This document shows, in pieces, positions 12,162 to 25,429 of a stretch of 64,000 nucleotides of DNA; position 1 is the first letter of the stretch, and each line of letters opens with the position of its first letter. The DNA is from Hydractinia symbiolongicarpus (Eukaryota; Cnidaria; Hydrozoa; Anthoathecata; Hydractiniidae), in NCBI RefSeq assembly GCF_029227915.1, contig NC_079880.1:5272001-5336000 (forward strand), read 5' to 3'. Position numbers and translations under genes: made by a program. The notes beneath the pieces were generated by a model. The model ran no database searches and was not told where the DNA came from. It saw nothing but the letters and a program-made list of their open reading frames with translations.

Positions 12162-12555
12162 CTGCAAGTCTCATGCGTTGTAGTGGTGAAAAAATAATTT
12201 AAAAAATCGTTCGGAAAATGAGTTTACTCCCTGGGTAATTTCTTTGTATACTTTTGACTATACGGGCCGAGTCCGGGGTTTACGGGAAATGGCGGGTTTT
12301 CGTTTGCCGGCGATTAAACTTCTTTTATTCAGCGTCTTATCAAAAATGAAAACATTTTTAAAAACTATAAGTCTCATGGGTTTTAGTGGTGAAATAATAA
12401 TTAAAAAAATCGTTCGGGAAATGAGTTTACATCCCGGGTACTTTCTTTACTATACGGGCTGAGTCCGGGATTTACGGAAATCGCAGGTTTTCGTTTGCCG
12501 GCGATTAAACTTCTTTTATTCAGCGTCTCATCAAAAATGAAAACATTTTTGAAAA
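12162..12555 (+). repeat. 394-bp dimer tandem duplication, copy 1
   Basis: One full (203 bp) and one short (191 bp) monomer are duplicated directly. The copies begin with ctgcaagtctcatgcgttg at 12,162 and 12,556 and share two private marks, cagcgtcttatc and taataattaaaaaaatcg. The second copy is followed at 12,950 by ctacaag, the next monomer type. Confidence 0.9.
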
Positions 12556-12949
12556 CTGCAAGTCTCATGCGTTGTAGTGGTGAAAAAATAATTTAAAAAA
12601 TCGTTCGGAAAATGAGTTTACTCCCTGGGTAATTTCTTTGTATACTTTTGACTATACGGGCCGAGTCCGGGGTTTACGGGAAATGGCGGGTTTTCGTTTG
12701 CCGGCGATTAAACTTCTTTTATTCAGCGTCTTATCAAAAATGAAAACATTTTTAAAAACTATAAGTCTCATGGGTTTTAGTGGTGAAATAATAATTAAAA
12801 AAATCGTTCGGGAAATGAGTTTACATCCCGGGTACTTTCTTTACTATACGGGCTGAGTCCGGGATTTACGGAAATCGCAGGTTTTCGTTTGCCGGCGATT
12901 AAACTTCTTTTATTCAGCGTCTCATCAAAAATGAAAACATTTTTGAAAA
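12556..12949 (+). repeat. 394-bp dimer tandem duplication, copy 2
   Basis: This copy appears identical to 12,162-12,555 by eye, so it is one of the youngest events in the left half of the window. Confidence 0.9.
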
Positions 12950-13639
12950 CTACAAGTCTCATGCGTTTTAGTGGTGAAAAATAATTTAAAAAATCGTTCG
13001 GGAAATGAGTTTACTTCCTGGGTACTTTCTTTGTATACTTTTGACAATACGGGCCGAGTCCGGGATTTACGGGAAATCGCAGATTTTCGTTTGCCGGCGA
13101 TTAAACTTCTTTTATTCAGCGTCTCATCAAAAATGAAAACATTTTTATAAACTACAAGTCTCATGCGTTTTAGTGGTGAAAAACAAAATTAAAAAACCGT
13201 TCGGGAAATGAGTTTACTCCCTAGGTACTTTCTTTGTATACATTCGACTATACGGGCCAAGCCCGGGATTTACGGGAAATTGCAGGTTTTCGTTTGCCGG
13301 CGATTAAACTTCTTTTATTCAGCGTCTCATCAAAAATGAAAACATCTTTGAAAACTACAAGTCTCATGCGTTTTAGTGGTGAAAAATAATTTAAAAAATC
13401 GTTCGGGAAATGAGTTTACTCCATGGGTACTTTCTTTGTATACTTTTGACAATACGGGCCGAGTCCGGGATTTACGGGAAATCGCAGGTTTTCATTTGCC
13501 GGCGATTAAACTTCTTTCATTAAGCGTCTCATCAAATATGAAAACATTTTTGAAAACTACAAGTCTCATGCGTTTTAGTGGTAAAAAAATTATTTAAAAA
13601 ATCGTTCGGAAAATGAGTTTACTCCCTGTGTACTTTCTT

Positions 13640-14650
13640 TGTATACTTTGGACTATACGGGCCGAGTCCGGGATTTACGGGAAATCGCGGATTTTCGTTT
13701 GAGTGCGAATAAACTTCTTTTATTCAGCGTCTCATCAAAAATGAAAACATTTTTGAAAACTACAAGTCTCATGCGTTGTAGTGGTGAAAAAATAATTTAA
13801 AAAATCGTTCGGAAAATGAGTTTACTCCCTGGGTACTTTCTTTGTATACTTTTGACTATACGGGCCGAGTCCGGGGTTTACGGGAAATGGCGGGTTTTCG
13901 TTTGCCGGCGATTAAACTTCTTTTATTCAGCGTCTCATCAAAAATGAAAACATTTTTAAAAACTACAAGTCTCATGCGTTGTAGTTGTGAAAAAATAATT
14001 TAAAAAATCGTTCGGAAAATGAGTTTACTCCCTGGGTAATTTCTTTGTATACTTTTGACTATACGGGCCGAGTCATGGGTTTACGGGAAATGGCGGGTTT
14101 TCGTTTGCCGGCGATTTAACTTCTTTTTTTCAGCGTCTCATCAAAAATGAAAACATTTTTAAAAACTATAAGTCTCATGGGTTTTAGTGGTGAAATAATA
14201 ATTTAAAAAATCGTTTGGAAAATGAGTTTACATCCCGGGTACTTTCTTTAATATACGGGCCGAGTCCGGGATTTACGGGAAATCGCAGGTTTTCGTTTGC
14301 CGGCGATTAAACTTCTTTTATTCAGCGTCTCATCAAAAATGAAAACATTTTTGAAAACTACAAGTCTCATGCGTTTTAGTGGTAAAAAAATAATTTAAAA
14401 AATCGTTCGGGAAATGAGTTTACTCACAGGGTACTTTCTTTGTATACATTGGACTATACGGGCAAAGCCCATGATTTACGGGAAATCGCGGGTTTTCGTT
14501 TGCCGGCGATTAAACTTCTTTTATTCAGCGTCTCATCAAAAATGAAAACATTTTTGAAAACTACAAGTCTCATGCGTTTTAGTGGTGAAAAGATAATTTA
14601 AAAAATCGTTTTGGAAATGAGTTTACTCACAGGGTACTTTCTTTGTATAC
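13640..14650 (+). repeat. 1-kb duplicated block F1
   Basis: Five monomers match 17,036-18,046 at an offset of 3,396 bp, including the gagtgcgaataaac marker (13,701 and 17,097) and the cattggac...gggcaaagcccatg monomer. One difference is tttaatatac in F1 against tttactatac in F2. The left end is set where actccctgtgtac (F1) differs from actcacagggtac (F2). Confidence 0.8.
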
Positions 14651-14759
14651 TTTTGACTATACGGGCCGAGTCCGGGGTTTACGGGAAATGGCGGGTTTTC
14701 GTTTGCCGGCGATTAAACTTCTTTTATTCAGCGTCTCATCAAAAATGAAAACATTTTTA

Positions 14760-15154
14760 AAAACTACAAGTCTCATGCGTTGTAGTTGTGAAAAAATAAT
14801 TTAAAAAATCGTTCGGAAAATGAGTTTACTCCCTGGGTAATTTCTTTGTATACTTTTGACTTTACGGGCCGAGTCATGGGTTTACGGGAAATGGCGGGTT
14901 TTCGTTTGCCGGCGATTTAACTTCTTTTTTTCAGCGTCTCATCAAAAATGAAAACATTTTTAAAAACTATAAGTCTCATGGGTTTTAGTGGTGAAATAAT
15001 AATTTAAAAAATCGTTCGGGAAATGAGTTTACATCCCGGGTACTTTCTTTACTATACGGGCCGAGTCCGGGATTTACGGGAAATCGCAGGTTTTCGTTTG
15101 CCGGCGATTAAACTTCTTTTATTCAGCGTCTCATCAAAAATGAAAACATTTTTG
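14760..15154 (+). repeat. 395-bp dimer tandem duplication, copy 1
   Basis: One 203-bp and one 192-bp monomer are directly duplicated. The marks tgtagttgtg (14,781 and 15,176) and gactttacgggcc are shared by both copies. The second mark is a rare variant of gactatacgggcc, which supports a recent local event. Confidence 0.85.
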
Positions 15155-15549
15155 AAAACTACAAGTCTCATGCGTTGTAGTTGTGAAAAAATAATTTAAA
15201 AAATCGTTCGGAAAATGAGTTTACTCCCTGGGTAATTTCTTTGTATACTTTTGACTTTACGGGCCGAGTCATGGGTTTACGGGAAATGGCGGGTTTTCGT
15301 TTGCCGGCGATTTAACTTCTTTTTTTCAGCGTCTCATCAAAAATGAAAACATTTTTAAAAACTATAAGTCTCATGGGTTTTAGTGGTGAAATAATAATTT
15401 AAAAAATCGTTCGGGAAATGAGTTTACATCCCGGGTACTTTCTTTACTATACGGGCCGAGTCCGGGATTTACGGGAAATCGCAGGTTTTCGTTTGCCGGC
15501 GATTAAACTTCTTTTATTCAGCGTCTCATCAAAAATGAAAACATTTTTG
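15155..15549 (+). repeat. 395-bp dimer tandem duplication, copy 2
   Basis: This is the direct copy of the preceding 395 bp. It is followed by the gtggtaaaaaaataat monomer type at about 15,571. Confidence 0.85.
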
Positions 15550-17035
15550 AAAACTACAAGTCTCATGCGTTTTAGTGGTAAAAAAATAATTTAAAAAATC
15601 GTTCGGGAAATGAGTTTACTCACAGGGTACTTTCTTTGTATACATTGGACTATACGGGCAAAGCCCATGATTTACGGGAAATCGCGGGTTTTCGTTTGCC
15701 GGCGATTAAACTTCTTTTATTCAGCGTCTCATCAAAAATGAAAACATTTTTGAAAACTACAAGTCTCATGCGTTTTAGTGGTGAAAAGATAATTTAAAAA
15801 ATTGTTTTGGAAATGAGTTTACTCACAGGGTACTTTCTTTGTATACATTCGACTATACGGGCCAAGCCCGGGATTTACGGGAAATCGCGGGTTTTCGTTT
15901 GCCTGCGATTAAACCACTTTCATTAAGCGTCTCATCAAAAATGAAAACATTTTTAAAAACTATAAGTCTCATGGGTTTTAGTGGTGAAATAATAATTTAA
16001 AAAATCGTTCGGGAAATGAGTTTACATCCCGGGTACTTTCTTTACTATACGGGCCGAGTCCGGGATTTACGGAAATCGCAGGTTTTCGTTTGCCGGCGAT
16101 TAAACTTCTTTTATTCAGCGTCACATCAAAAATGAAAACATTTTTGAAAACTACAAGTCTCATGCGTTTTAGTGGTGAAATAATAATTTAAAAAATCGTT
16201 CGGAAAATGAGTTTACTCCCTGGGTAATTTCTTTGTATACTTTTGACTATACGGGCCGAGTCAGGGGTTTACGGGAAATGGCGGGTTTTCGTTTGCCGGC
16301 GTTTAAACTTCTTTTATTCAGCGTCTCATCAAAAATGAAAACATTTTTAAAAACTACAAGTCTCATGGGCTTTAGTGGTGAAATAATAATTTAAAAAATC
16401 GTTCGGGAAATGAGTTTACACCCTGGGTACTTTCTTTGTATACTTTTGACTATACGGGCCGAGTCATAGGTTTACGGGAAATGGCGGGTTTTCGTTTGCC
16501 GGCGATTTAACTTCTTTTTTTCAGCGTCTCATCAAAAATGAAAACATTTTTAAAAACTATAAGTCTCATGGGTTTTAGTGGTGAAATAATAATTTAAAAA
16601 ATCGTTTGGGAAATGAGTTTACATCCCGGGTACTTTCTTTACTATACGGGCCGAGTCCGGGATTTACGGGAAATCGCAGGTTTTCGTTTGCCGGCGATTA
16701 AACTTCTTTTATTCAGCGTCTCATCAAAAATGAAAACATTTTTGAAAACTACAAGTCTCATGCGTTTTAGTGGTAAAAAAATAATTTAAAAAATCGTTCG
16801 GGAAATGAGTTTACTCACAGGGTACTTTCTTTGTATACATTGGACTATACGGGCAAAGCCCATGATTTACGGGAAATCGCGGGTTTTCGTTTGCCGGCGA
16901 TTAAACTTCTTTTATTCAGCGTCTCATCAAAAATGAAAACATTTTTGAAAACTACAAGTCTCATGCGTTTTAGTGGTGAAAAGATAATTTAAAAAATCGT
17001 TTTGGAAATGAGTTTACTCACAGGGTACTTTTTTT

Positions 17036-18046
17036 GTATACTTTGGACTATACGGGCCGAGTCCGGGATTTACGGGAAATCGCGGATTTTCGTTTGAGTG
17101 CGAATAAACTTCTTTTATTCAGCGTCTCATCAAAAATGAAAACATTTTTGAAAACTACAAGTCTCATGCGTTGTAGTGGTGAAAAAATAATTTAAAAAAT
17201 CGTTCGGAAAATGAGTTTACTCCCTGGGTACTTTCTTTGTATACTTTTGACTATACGGGCCGAGTCCGGGGTTTACGGGAAATGGCGGGTTTTCGTTTGC
17301 CGGCGATTAAACTTCTTTTATTCAGCGTCTCATCAAAAATGAAAACATTTTTAAAAACTACAAGTCTCATGCGTTGTAGTTGTGAAAAAATAATTTAAAA
17401 AATCGTTCGGAAAATGAGTTTACTCCCTGGGTAATTTCTTTGTATACTTTTGACTATACGGGCCGAGTCATGGGTTTACGGGAAATGGCGGGTTTTCGTT
17501 TGCCGGCGATTTAACTTCTTTTTTTCAGCGTCTCATCAAAAATGAAAACATTTTTAAAAACTATAAGTCTCATGGGTTTTAGTGGTGAAATAATAATTTA
17601 AAAAATCGTTCGGGAAATGAGTTTACATCCCGGGTACTTTCTTTACTATACGGGCCGAGTCCGGGATTTACGGGAAATCGCAGGTTTTCGTTTGCCGGCG
17701 ATTAAACTTCTTTTATTCAGCGTCTCATCAAAAATGAAAACATTTTTGAAAACTACAGGTCTCATGCGTTTTAGTGGTAAAAAAATAATTTAAAAAATCG
17801 TTCGGGAAATGAGTTTACTCACAGGGTACTTTCTTTGTATACATTGGACTATACGGGCAAAGCCCATGATTTACGGGAAATCGCGGGTTTTCGTTTGCCG
17901 GCGATTAAACTTCTTTTATTCAGCGTCTCATCAAAAATGAAAACATTTTTGAAAACTACAAGTCTCATGCGTTTTAGTGGTGAAAAGATAATTTAAAAAA
18001 TCGTTTTGGAAATGAGTTTACTCACAGGGTACTTTCTTTGTATACA
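17036..18046 (+). repeat. 1-kb duplicated block F2
   Basis: This is the second copy of F1. It ends where F1 continues with cttttgactatacgggccgag and F2 with cattcgactatacgggccaag. Confidence 0.8.
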
Positions 18047-20477
18047 TTCGACTATACGGGCCAAGCCCGGGATTTACGGGAAATGGCGGGTTTTCGTTTG
18101 CCGGCGATTTAACTTCTTTTTTTCAGCGTCTCATCAAAAAAGAAAACATTTTTAAAAACTACAAGTCTCATGCGTTGTAGTTGTGAAAAAATAATTTAAA
18201 AAATCGTTCGGAAAATGAGTTTACTCCCTGGGTAATTTCTTTTTATACATTTGACTATACGGGCCGAGTCATGGGTTTACGGGAAATGGCGGGTTTTCGT
18301 TTGCCGGCGATTTAACTTCTTTTTTTCAGCGTCTCATCAAAAAAGAAAACATTTTTAAAAACTACAAGTCTCATGCGTTGTAGTGGTGAAAAAATAATTT
18401 AAAAAATCGTTCGAAAAATGAGTTTACTCCATGGGTAATTTCTTTGTATACTTTTGACTATACGGGCCGAGTCCGGGGTTTACGGGAAATGGCGGGTTTT
18501 CGTTTGCCGGCGATTAAACTTCTTTTATTCAGCGTCTCATCAAAAATGAAAACATTTTTAAAAACTATAAGTCTCATGGGTTTTAGTGGTGAAATAATAA
18601 TTTAAAAAATCGTTCGGGAAATGAGTTTACATCCCGGGTACTTTCTTTACTATACGGGCCGAGTCCGGGATTTACGGAAATCGCAGGTTTTCGTTTGCCG
18701 GCGATTAAACTTCTTTTATTCAGCGTCACATCAAAAATGAAAACATTTTTGAAAACTACAAGTCTCATGCGTTTTAGTGGTGAAATAATAATTTAAAAAA
18801 TCGTTCGGGAAATGAGTTTACTCCCTGGTTACTTTCTTTGTATACTTTTGACAATACGGGCCGATTCTGGGATTTACGGAAAATCGCAGGTTTTCGTTTG
18901 CCGGCGATTAAACTTCTTTTATTCAGCGTCTCATCAAAAATGAAAACATTTTTAAAAACTACAAGTCTCATGCGTTTTAGTGGTGAAAAAATAATTTAAA
19001 AAATCGTTCGGAAAATGAGTTTACTCCCTGGGTAATTTCTTTGTATACTTTTGACTATACGGGCCGAGTCAGGGGTTTACGGGAAATGGCGGGTTTTCGT
19101 TTGCCGGCGTTTAAACTTCTTTTATTCAGCGTCTCATCAAAAATGAAAACATTTTTAAAAACTACAAGTCTCATGGGCTTTAGTGGTGAAATAATAATTT
19201 AAAAAATCGTTCGGGAAATGAGTTTAAACCCTGGGTACTTTCTTTGTATACTTTTGACTATACGGGCCGAGTCATGGGTTTACGGGAAATGGCGGGTTTT
19301 TGTTTGCCGGCGATTTAACTTCTTTTTTTCAGCGTCTCATCAAAAATGAAAACATTTTTAAAAACTTTAAGTCTCATGGGTTTTAGTGGTGAAATAATAA
19401 TTTAAAAAATCGTTCGGGAAATGAGTTTACATCCCGGTTACTTTCTTTACTATACGGGCCGAGTCCGGGATTTACGGGAAATCGCAGATTTTCGTTTGCC
19501 GGCGATTAAACTTCTTTTATTCAGCGTCTCATCAAAAATGAAAACATTTTTGAAAACTACAAGTCTCATGCGTTTTAGTGGTGAAAAAGTAATTTAAAAA
19601 ATCGTTCGGGAAATGAGTTTACTCCCTGGTTACTTTCTTTGTATACTTTTGACAATACGGGCCGAGTCCGGGATTTACGGGAAATCGCAGGTTTTCGTTT
19701 GCCGGCGATTAAACTTCTTTTATTCAGCGTCTCATCAAAAATGAAAACATTTTTAAAAACTACAAGTCTCATGCGTTTTAGTTGTGAAAAAATAATTTAA
19801 AAAATCGTTCGGAAAATGAGTTTACTCCCTGGGTAATTTCTTTGTATACTTTTGACTATACGGGCCGAGTCAGGGGTTTACGGGAAATGGCGGGTTTTCG
19901 TTTGCCGGCGTTTAAACTTCTTTTATTCAGCGTCTCATCAAAAATGAAAACATTTTTAAAAACTACAAGTCTCATGGGCTTTAGTGGTGAAATAATAATT
20001 TAAAAAATCGTTCGGGAAATGAGTTTACACCCTGGGTACTTTCTTTGTATACTTTTGACTATACGGGCCGAGTCATGGGTTTACGGGAAATGGCGGGTTT
20101 TCGTTTGCCGGCGATTTAACTTCTTTTTTTCAGCGTCTCATCAAAAATGAAAACATTTTTAAAAACTACAAGTCTCATGGGCTTTAGTGGTGAAATAATA
20201 ATTTAAAAAATCGTTCGGGAAATGAGTTTACACCCTGGGTACTTTCTTTGTATACTTTTGACTATACGGGCCGAGTCATGGGTTTACGGGAAATGGCGGG
20301 TTTTTGTTTGCCGGCGATTTAACTTCTTTTTTTCAGCGTCTCATCAAAAATGAAAACATTTTTAAAAACTATAAGTCTCATGGGTTTTAGTGGTGAAATA
20401 ATAATTTAAAAAATCGTTCGGGAAATGAGTTTACATCCCGGTTACTTTCTTTACTATACGGGCCGAGTCCGGGATTT

Positions 20478-23400
20478 ACGGGAAATTGCAGGTATTCGTT
20501 TGCCGGCGATTAAACTTCTTTTATTCAGCGTCTCATCAAAAATGAAAACATTTTTGAAAACTACAAGTCTCATGGGCTTTAGTGGTGAAATAATAACTTA
20601 AAAAATCGTTCGGGAAATGAGTTTACACCCTGGGTACTTTCTTTGTATACTTTTGACTATACGGGCCGAGTCATGGGTTTACGGGAAATGGCAGGTTTTC
20701 GTTTGCCGGCGATTTAACTTCTTTTTTTCAGCGTCTCATCAAAAATGAAAACATTTTTAAAAACTATAAGTCTCATGGGTTTTAGTGGTGAAATAATAAT
20801 TTAAAAAATCGTTCGGGAAATGAGTTTACATCCCGGTTACTTTCTTTACTATACGGGCCGAGTCCGGGATTTACGGGAAATCGCAGGTTTTCGTTTGCCG
20901 GCGATTAAACTTCTTTTATTCAGCGTCTCATCAAAAATGAAAACATTTTTGAAAACTACAAGTCTCATGCGTTTTAGTGGTAAAAAAATAATTTAAAAAA
21001 TCGTTCGGGAAATGAGTTTACTCACAGGGTACTTTCTTTGTATACATTCGACTATACGGGCAAAGCCCATGATTTACGGGAAATCGCGGGTTTTCGTTTG
21101 CCGGCGATTAAACTTTTTTATTCAGCGTCTCATCAAAAATGAAAACATTTTTGAAAACTACAAGTCTCATGCGTTTTAGTGGTGAAAAGATAATTTAAAA
21201 AATCGTTTTGGAAATGAGTTTACTCACAGGGTACTTTCTTTGTATACATTCGACTATACGGGCCAAGCCCGGGATTTACGGGAAATCGCGGGTTTGCGTT
21301 TGCTGGCGATTAAACCACTTTCATTAAGCGTCTCATCAAAAATGAAAACATTTTTAAAAACTACAAGTCTCATGCGTTGTAGTTGTGAAAAAGTAATTTA
21401 AAAAATCGTTCGGAAAATGAGTTTACTCCCTGGGTAATTTCTTTTTATACATTTGACTATACGGGCCGAGTCATGGGTTTACGGGAAATGGCGGGTTTTC
21501 GTTTGCCGGCGATTTAACTTCTTTTTTTCAGCGTCTCATCAAAAAAGAAAACATTTTTAAAAACTACAAGTCTCATGCGTTGTAGTGGTGAAAAAATAAT
21601 TTAAAAAATCGTTCGAAAAATGAGTTTACTCCCTGGGTAATTTCTTTGTATACATTTGACTATACGGGCCGAGTCCGGGGTTTACGGGAAATGGCGGGTT
21701 TTCGTTTGCCGGCGATTAAACTTCTTTTATTCAGCGTCTCATCAAAAATGAAAACATTTTTAAAAACTATAAGTCTCATGGGTTTTAGTGGTGAAATAAT
21801 AATTTAAAAAATCGTTCGGGAAATGAGTTTACATCCCGGGTACTTTCTTTACTATACGGGCCGAGTCCGGGATTTACGGAAATCGCAGGTTTTCGTTTGC
21901 CGGCGATTAAACTTCTTTTATTCAGCGTCTCATCAAAAATGAAAACATTTTTGAAAACTACAAGTCTCATGCGTTTTAGTGGTGAAAAAATAATTTAAAA
22001 AATCGTTCGGGAAATGAGTTTACTCCCTGGGTACTTTCTTTGTATACTTTTGACAATACGGGCCGAGTCCGGGATTTACGGGAAATCGCAGGTTTTGTTT
22101 GCCGGCGATTAAACTTCTTTTATTCAGCGTCTCATCAAAAATGAAAACATTTTTACAAACTACAAGTCTCATGCGTTTTAGTGGTGAAAAAATAATTTAA
22201 AAAATCGTTCGGGAAATGAGTTTACTCCCTGGGTGCTTTCTTTGTATACTTTTGACAATACGGGCCGAGTCCGGGATTTACGGGAAATCGCAGGTTTTGT
22301 TTGCCGGCGATCAAACTTCTTTTATTCAGCGTCTCATCAAAAATGAAAACATTTTTACAAACTACAAGTCTCATGCGTTTTAGTGGTGAAAAAATAATTT
22401 AAAAAATCGTTGGGAAAATGAGTTTACTCCCTGGGTAATTTCTTTGTATACTTTTGACTATACGGGCCGAGTCAGGGGTTTACGGGAAATGGCGGGTTTT
22501 CGTTTGCCGGCGTTTAAACTTCTTTTATTCAGCGTCTCATCAAAAATGAAAACATTTTTAAAAACTACAAGTCTCATGAGCTTTAGTGGTGAAATAATAA
22601 TTTAAAAAATCGTTCGGGAAATGAGTTTACACCCTGGGTACTTTCTTTGTATACTTTTGACTATACGGGCCGAGTCAGGGGTTTACGGGAAATGGCGGGT
22701 TTTCGTTTGCCGGCGATTTAACTTCTTTTTTTCAGCGTCTCATCAAAAATGAAAACATTTTGAAAAACTATAAGTCTCATGGGTTTTAGTGGTGAAATAA
22801 TAATTTAAAAAATCGTTCGGGAAATGAGTTTACATCCCGGGTACTTTCTTTACTATACGGGCCGAGTCCGGGATTTACGGGAAATCGCAGGTTTTCGTTT
22901 GCCGGCGATTAAACTTCTTTTCTTCAGCGTCTCATCAAAAATGAAAACATTTTTGAAAACTACAAGTCTCATGCGTTTTAGTGGTGAAAAAATATTTTAA
23001 AAAATCGTTCGGGAAATGAGTTTACTCCCTGGGTACTTTCTTTGTATACTTTTGACTATACGGGCCGAGTCCGGGATTTACGGGAAGTCGCAGGTTTTCG
23101 TTTGCCGGCGTTTAAACTTCTTTTATTCAGCGTCTCATCAAAAATGAAAACATTTTTAAAAACTACAAGTCTCATGGGCTTTAGTGGTGAAATAATAATT
23201 TAAAAAATCGTTCGAGAAATGAGTTTACACCCTGGGTACTTTTTTGTATACTTTTGACTATACGGGCCGAGTCCGGGATTTACGGGAAATCGCAGGTTTT
23301 CGTTTGCCGGTGATTAAAATTCTTTTATTCAGCGTCTCATCAAAAATGAAAACATTTTTAAAAACTACAAGTCTCATGGGCTTTAGTGGTGAAATAATAA

Positions 23401-24774
23401 TTTAAAAAATCGTTCGCGAAATGAGTTTACACCCTGGGTACTTTCTTTGTATACTTTTGACTATACGGGCCGAGTCCGGGATTTACGGGAAATCGCAGGT
23501 TTTCGTTTGCCGGCGATTAAACTTCTTTTATTCAGCGTCTCATCAAAAATGAAAACATTTTTGCAAACTACAAGTCTCATGCGTTTTAGTGGTGAAAAAA
23601 TAATTTAAAAAATCGTTCGGGAAATGAGTTTCTCCCTGGGTACTTTCCTTGTATACTTTTGACTATGCGGGCCGAGTCCGGGGTTTACGGGAAATGGCGG
23701 GTTTTCGTTTGCCGGCGATTAAACTTCTTTTATACAGCGTCTCATCAAAAATGAAAACATTTTTGAAAACTACAAGTCTCATGCGTTTTAGTGGTGAAAA
23801 AATAATTTAAAAAATCGTTCGGCAAATGAGTTTACTCCCTGGGTACTTTCTTTGTATACTTTTGATTAAACAGGCCGAGTCCAGGGTTTACGGGAAATGG
23901 CGGGTTTTCGTTTGCCGGCGATTAAACTTCTTTTATTCAGCGTCTCATCAAAAATGAAAACATTTTTGAAAACTACAAGTCTCATGCGTTTTAGTGGTGA
24001 AAAAATAATTTAAAAAATCGTTCGGGAAATGAGTTTACACCCTGGGTACTTTCTTTGTATACTTTTGACTATACGGGCCGAGTCCGGGATTTACGGGAAA
24101 TCGCAGGTTTTCGTTTGCCGGCGATTAAACTTCTTTTATTCAGCGTCTCAACAAAAATGAAAACATTTTTAAAAACTACAAGTCTCATGGGCTTTAGTGG
24201 TGAAATAATAATTTAAAAAATCGTTCGCGAAATGAGTTTCCACCCTGGGTACTTTCTTTGTATACTTTTGACTATACGGACTGAGTCCGGGATTTACGGG
24301 AAATCGCAGGTTTTCGTTTGCCAGCGATTAAACTTCTTTTATTCAGCGTCTCATCAAAAATGAAAACATTTTTGAAAACTACAAGTCTCATGCGTTTTAG
24401 TGGTGAAAAAATAATTTAAAAAATCGTTCGGGAAATGAGTTTCTCCCTGGGTACTTTCCTTGTATACTTTTGACTATGCGGGCCGAGTCCGGGGTTTACG
24501 GGAAATGGCGGGTTTTCGTTTGCCGGCGATTAAACTTCTTTTATACAGCGTCTCATCAAAAATGAAAACATTTTTGAAAACTACAAGTCTCATGCGTTTT
24601 AGTGGTGAAAAAATAATTTAAAAAATCGTTCGGGAAATGAGTTTACTCCGTGGGTACTTTCTTTGTATACTTTTGATTAAACAGGCCGAGTCCAGGGTTT
24701 ACCGGAAATGGCGGGTTTTCGTTTGCCGGCGATTAAACTTCTTTTATTCAGCGTCTCATCAAAAATGAAAACAT
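20478..24774 (+). repeat. Segmental duplication A, copy A2
   Basis: This is the second copy of A1, about 4.3 kb, separated from it by some 16.4 kb of satellite that is not itself a copy of the sequence beyond A1. All A1 private marks recur in the same order, including accggaaatg at 24,701 against 4,021. It includes one additional monomer at about 22,412-22,614. To the left the similarity can only be followed to A1 base 1, so A2 may start further left. Confidence 0.9.
22412..22614 (+). repeat. Extra monomer in A2, absent from A1
   Basis: The A1-A2 offset changes from 20,477 to 20,680 here, a difference of exactly one 203-bp unit. The unit carries gtcaggggttt, the gcgtttaaac variant and catgagctttag, and resembles monomers near 16.26 kb and 19.06 kb. 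Either A2 gained it or A1 lost it. In A1 the corresponding crossover lies within 1,916-1,934. Confidence 0.8.
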
Positions 24775-25429
24775 CTTTAAAAACTACAAGTCTCATGGGT
24801 TTTAGTGGTGAAATAATAATTTAAAAAATCGTTTGGGAAATGAGTTTACCCCCTGGGTACTTTCTTTGTATACTTTTGACTATACGGGCCGCGTCCGGGA
24901 TTTACGGGAAATCGGAGGTTTTCGTTTGCCGGCGATTAAGCTTCTTTCATTCAGCGTCTCATCAAAAATGAAAACATTTTTGAAAACTACAAGTCTCATG
25001 CGTTTTAGTGGTGAAAAAATAATTTAAAAAATCGTTCGGGAAATGAGTTTACTCCCTGGGTACTTTCTTTGTATACTTTTGACAATACGGGCCGAGTCCG
25101 GGATTTACGGGAAATCGCGGGTTTTCGTTTGCCGGCGATTAAACTTCTTTTATTCAGCGTCTCATCAAAAATGAAAACATTTTTAAAAACTACAAGTCTC
25201 ATGGGCTTTAGTGGTGAAATAATAATTTAAAAAATCGTTCGCGAAATGAGTTTCCACCCTGGGTACTTTCTTTGTATACTTTTGACTATACGGGCCGAGT
25301 CCGGGATTTACGGGAAATCGCAGGTTTTCGTTTGCCGGCGATTAAACTTCTTTTATTCAGCGTCTCATCAAAAATGAAAACATTTTTGAAAACTACAAGT
25401 CTCATGCGTTTTAGTGGTGAAAAAATAAT

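Larger units (their letters stand above)
6987..13640 (+). repeat. Higher-order repeat region, mostly four-monomer units (~0.8 kb)
   Basis: A run of four monomer types recurs in fixed order: (1) ctccctaggtac with cattcgac or catacgac and gggccaagcccggg; (2) ctccctggatac with ctttggac and tttgagtgcgaataaac; (3) ctgcaag with catgcgttgtag and the gggtaattt variant; (4) ctataag with catgggttttag and the short-monomer deletion, sometimes replaced or followed by a monomer reading gacaatacggg. The marker gagtgcgaataaac falls at 7,268, 8,271, 9,082, 9,882, 11,100 and 13,701, giving spacings of 1,003, 811, 800, 1,218 and 2,601 bp, all whole monomer numbers after allowing for short units. No other kind of sequence is present. 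Confidence 0.85.
13640..20477 (+). repeat. Mosaic satellite region with overlapping 2- to 13-monomer duplications
   Basis: This stretch has no single period. The marker gggcaaagcccatg occurs at 14,460, 15,656, 16,851 and 17,855 (spacings 1,196, 1,195 and 1,004 bp). A monomer with gcgtcacatc occurs at 16,121 and 18,726 (offset 2,605). Near-identical monomers reading ctccctggttac with gacaatacggg lie at about 18,774 and 19,575. The gtcatgggttt and gtcaggggttt monomer families alternate throughout. No gene or non-satellite insertion is visible. Confidence 0.8.
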
